Source: Sisyra terminalis (lineage: Eukaryota; Arthropoda; Insecta; Neuroptera; Sisyridae). From it: DNA of 64,000 nt. Shown here in pieces: positions 58,986 through 64,000 of this stretch. The notes under the pieces were generated by a model that was given only the letters and a program-made list of their open reading frames with translations, ran no database searches and had not been told where the DNA came from. Made by a program: the position numbers and the translations under genes. Each line of letters opens with the position of its first letter. Positions within the stretch are counted from its first letter, which is position 1. Where the stretch lies: assembly GCA_958496175.1 (NCBI GenBank), contig OY292278.1:13330001-13394000 (forward strand), written 5' to 3'.

Positions 58986-59939
58986 ACCAACCTTGTGTCT
59001 ATTATATATAAAGGTTTATATTTCAAAGAGGCAATTTTTAAAATTTAAATTGAATTTACTGTGCTTTTTATCAGTTCAACCAAAAATATTTTTACAGATT
59101 ATTTTCTAACTTTACATTACCTTTCCAATGATACATAACTCACCTGTCTAGTGTAAAAATTTATGTTTTCATCCCTAGGGAATACCTTCCCTTATTATTT
59201 TTTTGGAATGATAAGTAACCTATAGTCTGTGGGAAATTGTGTTGTATCTTAATACCAAATTTCATTAAATTCGGTTGTTCCGTTCTTTAGTTAAATCGGG
59301 ACACACAGACAGACAGACAGACAGACAAAAATTTAAAAAATGTTAAATTCGGAATAAGGGCCTCTTGAAACAAATATTTACCCTAAAATTGGGTTCGAAA
59401 TCGAAATGTACAGACAGACGTAAGAATTTTATATATTAATATAGATATAGATATAGATATTATTTCTATATTAATATTTTACATTATTATTAGCATTGCT
59501 ATTATTATTATAGACTATTATTATTATTCTTATTGCTACTATTAATTGTTTTTATGGTTGTTGTTATTGCTATAAGAATTAGTATTATTGTTATTGCTGC
59601 TATTGATTGTTAAAAATCTTTGTACTTATACACTATCTACTGGGACTAGTGCTTAAATTTGATTGTCTATGGATTGAATGCACTTACTGCAACCCTATGC
59701 AGATTGTGCAATTTATTTGAAAATAAAAAAAATATTGTGCAGTAATAATGGTAATAAGTGTTCAACAAAACTAATCAGGTTCCCTGGGCGTCATGTGGGC
59801 CTGATGTTTAGGCGACTTTAATCTGAAAAAAAATTGTATTATTAATAAATTATTATACTCTTTTGAAATGTCAAAAATGTTGATTATTTGTTTGTATTTT
59901 GTTTTTATACCTTTGAATTACTTTCTGAAGACATATATA

Positions 59940-60790
59940 CACTGGAGACCAAAAGTTTAAGACCAGTTGTATAAATGAGATTATTTATAATTAGAATGAA
60001 TTTTCGAACCCCATTTTATGCATTTATTAACGATAAATGTCTAAGGAGATATAAATTTGTGTATTTTTTAATAATTTTTAAAGAGTATCGAATGAGAGCA
60101 ATTATCTGCAATTACTGATATATTTTTATTACATTCTGAATATTTCAAAAATACAAAAAATTTTTAATTAGTATTTCTTCGATATCATTTGTGGATTGAT
60201 TAAATTTCTTAAAATAAATCTTTATGTATTAATTTGTTATTATTTCTAGTTCTATACTACTACTGCTGAGGTCCATTTTGAAGTATTTGATTACAAAACT
60301 ACTATTCCGAAACTGCTCTCCTCTTTTTGCAGTGCCAAAGAATAAATGATGGTATCAAATTTTAAGTAGAATGGTGATTCAATTATGATTTGGGGTTATT
60401 TTTCAAACTATGGAATAGGAACTTTGGTCAAAACTGAAGAAATTTGGAAAAAAAGAACACTATAAAACTATTTTAGAACGAAATGCCATCACAACTGGGA
60501 TAGAATCAATTGGTAATGTTTTCATTATGCTTCAGGATTAGGATCCGAAGCACACTTTAAAAGTATGTAGAAAGTCTTCAGAGAGGGAAAACTTAGAAGT
60601 TTTTGGGAATATAGTTTGGGCATCACAAAGTCCCGAAATCAACCCAATCGTCTGTCGGATTGAAAGGGTTTTTGGAGGATATGCTCGATAAAAATGTTTG
60701 GTATCACTGCTAATTTTCTTTTGGAGACTTGTAAAGTATAGTCCAAGAAAGTTGAAGCAATTTTTTACCAGAAATAGTTAAAAAATATAA
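59940..60790 (+). mobile_element. Tc1-like transposon relic, copy 3 (3' end lost)
   Basis: It starts TA then CACTGGAGACCAAAAGTTTA. It is the best preserved for the middle region: MIWGYFSNYGIGTLVKTEEI, then DPKHTLKVCRKSS...VWASQSPEINPIV, the last matching the Tc1 QSPDLNPIE block with Val for the catalytic Glu. Many stops and frameshifts break it. The 3' inverted end is missing; an AATATAATGA triplication marks the break. Confidence 0.7.
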
Positions 60791-61025
60791 TGAAATATAA
60801 TGAAATATAATTTTTATTTCTTTATAATTTATCGTCAATATTTATATGTTGAAAAAGGTACTTAAGTAATTGATGAAACATAAATCCAAAAAAATAATTC
60901 TGAGTAGCTCTTTCCAGAATATCTTCCAATTAAAAACTTCCACATGGATATCGTAGTTAGTTAAAAATATAGGTTTGTTTTTGGTGCTTCCAAGTGAAAC
61001 TACAAAAATTTTCAAAATGTTTTTA

Positions 61026-62418
61026 TTGATTCCAATAACATATAATATAATAATAAGAATTACATAATAGAATATGTATTAATCGAGTAAATATTCCATT
61101 TACATTATCTTTCTGTGAGAATCATCAAACAATACTTTTCATACCACCAATCAGTTTTAGTGTTCATATAACCGTAGAATTAACGTATGCATTTTATTGA
61201 TAATAATAAATAAATATTTTAATAATTAATTATTAACAATATGTGTTGATCATAAATATTACAATTCAAATAATTATAGTAATTAATATTTGTTGACTCG
61301 AGTCGTTTCTATGTAAATATGAAATAGATAAATATTTAAGTTTATTGATATCAATTAATTTCTTATTGCTTTGGAAATCTATTCGATATTCTTCAACAAA
61401 TTGATATCGAATCATTAAGTTATTTCGTCATAATAAAGGCCACTATATGTAAATTATTTTTCTTTTATTACTACGTTTTCAAAGTTTTGTAAATATGTTT
61501 AGTGTCCAGATGATGAAAAACGTAAATCATAAGCCAAAAGAAACAATTCGAGGCTTAATTTAAATTCAATATTTATTGAAGAAATTGTAGATAGTTGTAA
61601 TGCTATTTGTTGAAGATCAATGTTTGTCACAATATATTGGAAAATGGAGAGCTTTTTACGGTGTTATACTTTAATTGAAGTCTTCGAACTATTTCATTAA
61701 GACTGAAAAGTAAATCTGGACCAAATGGAATACTTAACTTATAATATTATAATATAAACATGCTAATTATGCAACCTACCAAAAGAAAAAAAGATCAAAG
61801 ACAATAATAACAACCCTTGTTTTTATTAAGTTGTGTAAGTGGTTCAAAAACTATGTCTACGATTCTACAAAAATTCACTTTATACTATATTCAAATGTTG
61901 TATATAATATATAATTCCCTTATTTCTATGTAACTAATTAATATTTAACAACGTTTTAAATTTGTAAGCCACTTTGAATGTTTTCGCTAATGTAGAAAAA
62001 ATGTTACGTCTATTTTATTGTTGAAATGTACAGATCGAACTCATAGTACTTTAATGGCAAAATGGAAGAATTGTTTAAATATTTTTGAGAATATCACAAA
62101 ATTTTCATTCAAAATTGGCTCTCTCGTTCAGTGATGCTTATTTTTTCTTTTTGTTTTATATAAATTTTTATTTTATTTTCATTTTTTCTTTTTTTAGAAC
62201 GAAGCAACAAAACTATAATAACAAGTCTACACTAGAATATGAAGTACGTATTTTTGTTTATATTTGGCACTTTGTTTTGCAGAATATTCCCAGTTTGGCG
62301 AATTTTGAAAATATGGTGGACGTTTAAGAAGTAGTTTTTGACCATGGAAAAAAATCATTAATTTTGGATGAATATTTTATTAGGTGCATTTAAAAGAAAT
62401 GAGAGATCTATATGTAGA
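61026..62418. other. AT-rich DNA without recognised features
   Basis: I see nothing. The frame at 62085-62327 is rich in Phe and Tyr and looks accidental. Confidence 0.5.
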
Positions 62419-63340
62419 GCTCCCTTAGTGATCTTCAAGATGAAAATTTGTTTACTAAAATAAGATTATGGAAAGACTAGATGCATGAAATTATGTATTA
62501 ATAGTCGAAAAAAGTTTGTTTTTGCATCAGTATGAAGCTAAGAATTTAGATATGGAATTTCACATTTTTTCACTGACTAACTTGAACTAGTTCGTTCCAG
62601 TTCTTGAACTAAATTTCTAATATTATTGAAAGTAAAGTTCAAAAATTTATATCAATAGTTTAAAAATTTATTGATTGTTCGTTAATAATTTTTGTGAAGG
62701 CACGATTCTCTAGAAAATTTTATTTAAAATCATTAGAAGTATAAAATTTATTTAATGTTATAGGTAATTTAGCAATAACTGTATTGTTATTGATCTTTTT
62801 CAATTGAAAAAATTAGTAATCAACAAAATTGAAAATTAAATTGAGGAAATTTTAAAACAGTGGAACCTTGTTGGAGGTATTGACCCCACTCCAGTTTCAT
62901 ATGGCCATTAACTGAACCCTTCTTGAAAAATTATTTTTCATACAAATGAAAAGAACTCATAAAACTTTATATCCACCGATCCTGCAAGACTGACTCACCG
63001 AATCCGTGAGGTTCAATTAAACACCGATTAAGAACCACAGTTCTAGAACATATTACCGAAACATGAGTTCCTTTATTGAAGAACAAAAATTTTGAAAATA
63101 TATTACGAAATATTATTGAATTTCTGCATAAGTTATTGAAAACTTAGTTAAACATTGACTGCAAATGTTTACAATCGATCGACAATATGTCAAAATCAAT
63201 TGATAATTTTATTTGCCTTGCATTTATTTTTGAAAAACATTAATTTTTCCAAAAATGTTTAGCTCCTGTTAAAATTTATTAAAAAAAAAATTATGGTAAA
63301 GAGTTTAGATTTTCATTTTCTTGAAGATCACTAAGGGAGC
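62419..63340. mobile_element. TIR-bounded element, 922 bp, unknown superfamily
   Basis: The left end starts GCTCCCTTAGTGATCTTCAA and the right end, read inward, starts the same for 22 bp, with further pairing (TGAAAAT) beyond a small indel. I could not define a target duplication. The interior has no long reading frame or recognisable transposase. Confidence 0.6.
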
Positions 63341-64000
63341 ACCTTTCGAAGTAACGCTACCATATATTGGCTGAGATCATAGATTACAAAAGTAATATTA
63401 CATCAGACCTAGAATATATTCTAAGCCGTTAATATAAAGTCTTGAAAATTCAAAAATTTAACGAGCATATTTTCTCATAATACCTGCTATTGACTAGTAA
63501 ATGTATCATTAGTTCTTTACAATAATGCACCATTAATTTGTAGTTTTTATTTTTTTTAATTTCCATTTAGCAAAAATTCTTGATTATTCTCTAAACCTTG
63601 CAAAACTATAATCTATTTGTCTAAAATAATTCTTTGTTTTTCAACTTTATAAATATCATGTAAATATATAGAATATTTTCAAAGATCATAAATATCATTA
63701 ATATTTGCAAGAAAAATTTGTAATTTTTTAGTTACTTGAATTTTCACTTTAACATTTTAGTTTAGATTTTTTTTTAAATATTCGTGATCCCTGGGATATA
63801 GACGGACTTTAATAACTTGTTGCCGTGACCCATTGAGTAGTTAAGTATAATAGTTATAATACAATAGATATATTATGAAGAAAAAATAGCAATTTTCTTA
63901 AATTTCTTTTATAAAAATTTACGTATTTATTCGATAATTATTTCATCACTATTGTGTTTATGTATATATTTTTATTTCGAGCTTAAATGTTAAATCTACC
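63341..64000. other. AT-rich DNA without recognised features
   Basis: I see nothing recognisable up to the window edge. Confidence 0.5.

Larger units (their letters stand above)
56881..59750. mobile_element. Retroelement-type insertion that splits unit 3
   Basis: It begins near 57001 with CTAGCTGATCCCCGCGAC and TCTGCGTAACG, an end motif widespread in insect repeats, contains the third copy of the dispersed repeat (57668-58640), and ends with (CAGA)n (about 59306-59328), then ATATAG/ATT simple repeats to about 59620. There is no long reading frame. The exact edges and the family are uncertain. Confidence 0.6.
55635..61025. repeat. Tandem segmental unit 3 (peptide gene E), split by an insertion
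   Basis: 55635-56880 and 59750-61025 together are collinear with unit 2. The interval of about 56881-59750 is foreign to the unit. Unit 3 is more diverged than units 1 and 2 are from each other. Confidence 0.75.

Noticed and set aside
59291..59625. CAGA, ATAGAT and ATT repeat tracts, considered as a regulatory or CRISPR-like array
   Set aside because: Simple microsatellites at the end of a retroelement-type insertion; no spaced direct repeats.

Overview
The window looks like insect nuclear DNA, most likely from a beetle although the order is a guess. It is very AT-rich. Genes have short exons with GT-AG introns, the one well-known gene is closest in wording to insect dunce (cAMP phosphodiesterase 4), and the transposon relics (Jockey, Ty3/Gypsy, Tc1, pogo, hAT-like) are typical of insects. 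I saw no bacterial operons, rRNA, intact tRNA or CRISPR array.

Region by region: 1-13.87 kb is gene-poor AT-rich DNA with a foldback element (2293-2526), a LINE-like relic (7.73-8.03 kb) and a hAT-like element with a perfect 8-bp target duplication (11715-12603). From 13873 to 20719 ten + strand exons encode the last 576 residues of dunce/PDE4, from the end of UCR1 through UCR2 and the catalytic domain to the stop. A long-armed foldback sits in its third visible intron. 20.7-27.2 kb is probable 3' UTR plus intergenic DNA, with a 140-bp inverted pair carrying hammerhead-like cores and a clean 31-bp hairpin. A 5'-truncated Jockey element with an open reading frame, poly(A) and 12-bp target duplication occupies 27226-29461.

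From 32 to 41 kb lie three clarin-like four-membrane-span genes (-, +, -) with identical intron phases 1-1-2. Interleaved with and following them (38.3-56.5 kb) are five genes for one family of 65-residue secreted peptides. Every copy has exons of exactly 76, 60 and 62 coding bases, a TATA box about 100 bp before the ATG, a signal peptide, a C-x3-C motif and an LLNTV tail that often ends in Gly or Gly-Lys. I do not recognise this family; it is the best candidate here for something undescribed.

The peptide genes were spread by duplication. Copies B and C form a large inverted repeat. Copies C, D and E lie in tandem units that each carry the same dead Tc1 transposase relic. One unit later received a small Ty3/Gypsy LTR element whose empty site is preserved in the neighbouring unit, and another received a 2.8 kb repeat insertion. 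WGATAR motifs near the clarin-like and peptide promoters suggest, but do not show, gut-type regulation. The rest, up to 64 kb, is repeats and AT-rich DNA, including a TIR element at 62419-63340.
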